Shown one piece after another: positions 5,642-6,295 of a stretch of DNA of 6,295 bases (position 1 is its first letter; every line of letters begins with the position of its first letter). Source of the DNA: DATHZQ01 sp035458525 (GTDB taxonomy: Bacteria > Actinomycetota > Acidimicrobiia > Spongiisociales > UBA5794); contig DATHZQ010000111.1 of the NCBI GenBank assembly GCA_035458525.1, positions 1 through 6,295 on the forward strand. The letters run 5' to 3'. Below the pieces are notes generated by a model. That model saw only the letters and a list, made by a program, of their open reading frames with translations, was not told the origin of the DNA and did no database searches. Made by a program: the position numbers and the translations under genes.

Positions 5642-6295
5642 GCGCGCCATGCGTCCTGTGCTCATGCAAACCATCAGCTCCGAAGACTTGGACGAGATCG
5701 CCAGTTCGCTCGAGAAGGTCCAAGTCACCTGGGCTACGGCGATCAGCGCCGGACTGATCGTCATCATCGCCTTCCTGGCCGGTCGCCTGGCCCGGCGTTC
5801 GATCAGAGAGCTTGGTGAACGGCTCGAGATCGCCAGTCCCGATGTCTTCAAGCTGGCTGGGCGTACTGCGGCGTATCTCATCGCGCTGATGGGCATCGCG
5901 GCTGCGCTCGGTGTTCTCGGCTTCGACGTCATCCCGTTGGTGTCGGCCCTGGGCGTGTTGGCGATCGTCCTCGCCATCGGGCTCCAGCCGTTGATCGAAG
6001 ATTTCGCCGCAGGGGTGACGTTGCAGACGCGGCGCCCGTTCGAGACGGGTGATCAGGTGGCGATCTTGGGGATGGAAGGAACGGTGCTCGACGTCACCTC
6101 GCGAACGGTGCTGATCGAATCGGTGGCCGGCGAGTATGTCCACGTGCCGAACCGCACGGTCCTCGACAGTCCGTTCACGATCTTCACGGCGCTCGATGCG
6201 CGCCGCTCCACGCTCGACGTCGGCCTCGACTACGCATCGGACTTGCAGCAGGCGACCCAGCTCCTGCGTGAGGCTGCTTCGAACACACCAGGGGT
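5640..6295 (+). CDS. MscS-family mechanosensitive ion channel, 3'-truncated by the window
   Basis: An open frame of at least 218 codons that continues past the window. Predicted helices lie at about residues 32-51 (TAISAGLIVIIAFLAGRLAR), 72-94 (GRTAAYLIALMGIAAALGVL) and a pore-lining third helix about 97-127. The last runs through VSALGVLAIVLAIGLQPLIE and DFAAGVTLQTRRPFETGDQV, matching the MscS pore and beta-domain signature (Gln-x-x-x-x-Asp/Asn-Phe-x-Ala-Gly, then RPF-x-x-GD). The cytoplasmic beta domain follows (GMEGTVLDVTSRTVLIES, then VHVPNRTVLDSPFT). Family members release solutes when membrane tension rises under hypo-osmotic shock. Start choice is uncertain: ATGs occur at 5640, 5649 and 5664 and none has a clear ribosome binding site. 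GATAAT ending at 5641 would suit a leaderless start at 5649. It diverges from the SHOCT/SulP unit. Confidence 0.9.
   Translation, partial: MRAMRPVLMQTISSEDLDEIASSLEKVQVTWATAISAGLIVIIAFLAGRLARRSIRELGERLEIASPDVFKLAGRTAAYLIALMGIAAALGVLGFDVIPLVSALGVLAIVLAIGLQPLIEDFAAGVTLQTRRPFETGDQVAILGMEGTVLDVTSRTVLIESVAGEYVHVPNRTVLDSPFTIFTALDARRSTLDVGLDYASDLQQATQLLREAASNTPG

Noticed and set aside
5556..6143. 195-codon minus-strand ORF opposite MscS
   Set aside because: Antisense to conserved MscS pore and beta-domain codons; composition is typical of a shadow frame.

Overview
The window is GC-rich DNA with GTG and TTG start codons and actinobacterial protein families: DUF1254/DUF1214, a DUF7144-type membrane protein, an AraC-type regulator, DUF6325, SHOCT-domain proteins, SulP and MscS. 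The best guess is a high-GC actinomycete-like genome, soil, freshwater or marine. This comes from family content only; no rRNA or other marker gene is present.

Layout. Positions 1-640 hold two diverged DUF1214 C-terminal domains placed head to head, minus-strand 258-1 and plus-strand 254-640. Both lack their N-terminal parts, and the plus copy also has an internal TAG. Positions 641-933 are non-coding and hold a small hairpin and an unusual 105-bp nested inverted repeat (741-845). A four-helix DUF7144-type membrane protein (934-1335, minus) is divergent from an AraC-type regulator (1445-2377, plus). Next comes a decayed pair on the plus strand. The first is a DUF6325-family gene frameshifted near 2815. 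The second is a SHOCT-domain gene frameshifted around 3110-3126, whose SHOCT domain now sits in a short ORF linked by an ATGA overlap.

The structured spacer 3237-3472 separates this pair from a convergent minus-strand unit: a small Arg-rich SHOCT protein (5262-5528) followed by a complete SulP anion transporter with a STAS domain (3473-5155). An MscS-type mechanosensitive channel (5640 onward) diverges from that unit and runs off the window.

How the parts fit. The intact genes are mainly membrane proteins (DUF7144-type, SulP, MscS), with a regulator and small SHOCT proteins. This resembles an envelope or stress accessory region, but that is inference from family membership. The most notable features are the cluster of gene lesions (inverted junction, in-frame stop, two frameshifts) beside intact genes, and the nested inverted repeat. 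I see no CRISPR array, tRNA, transposase, prophage gene or clear new defence system.
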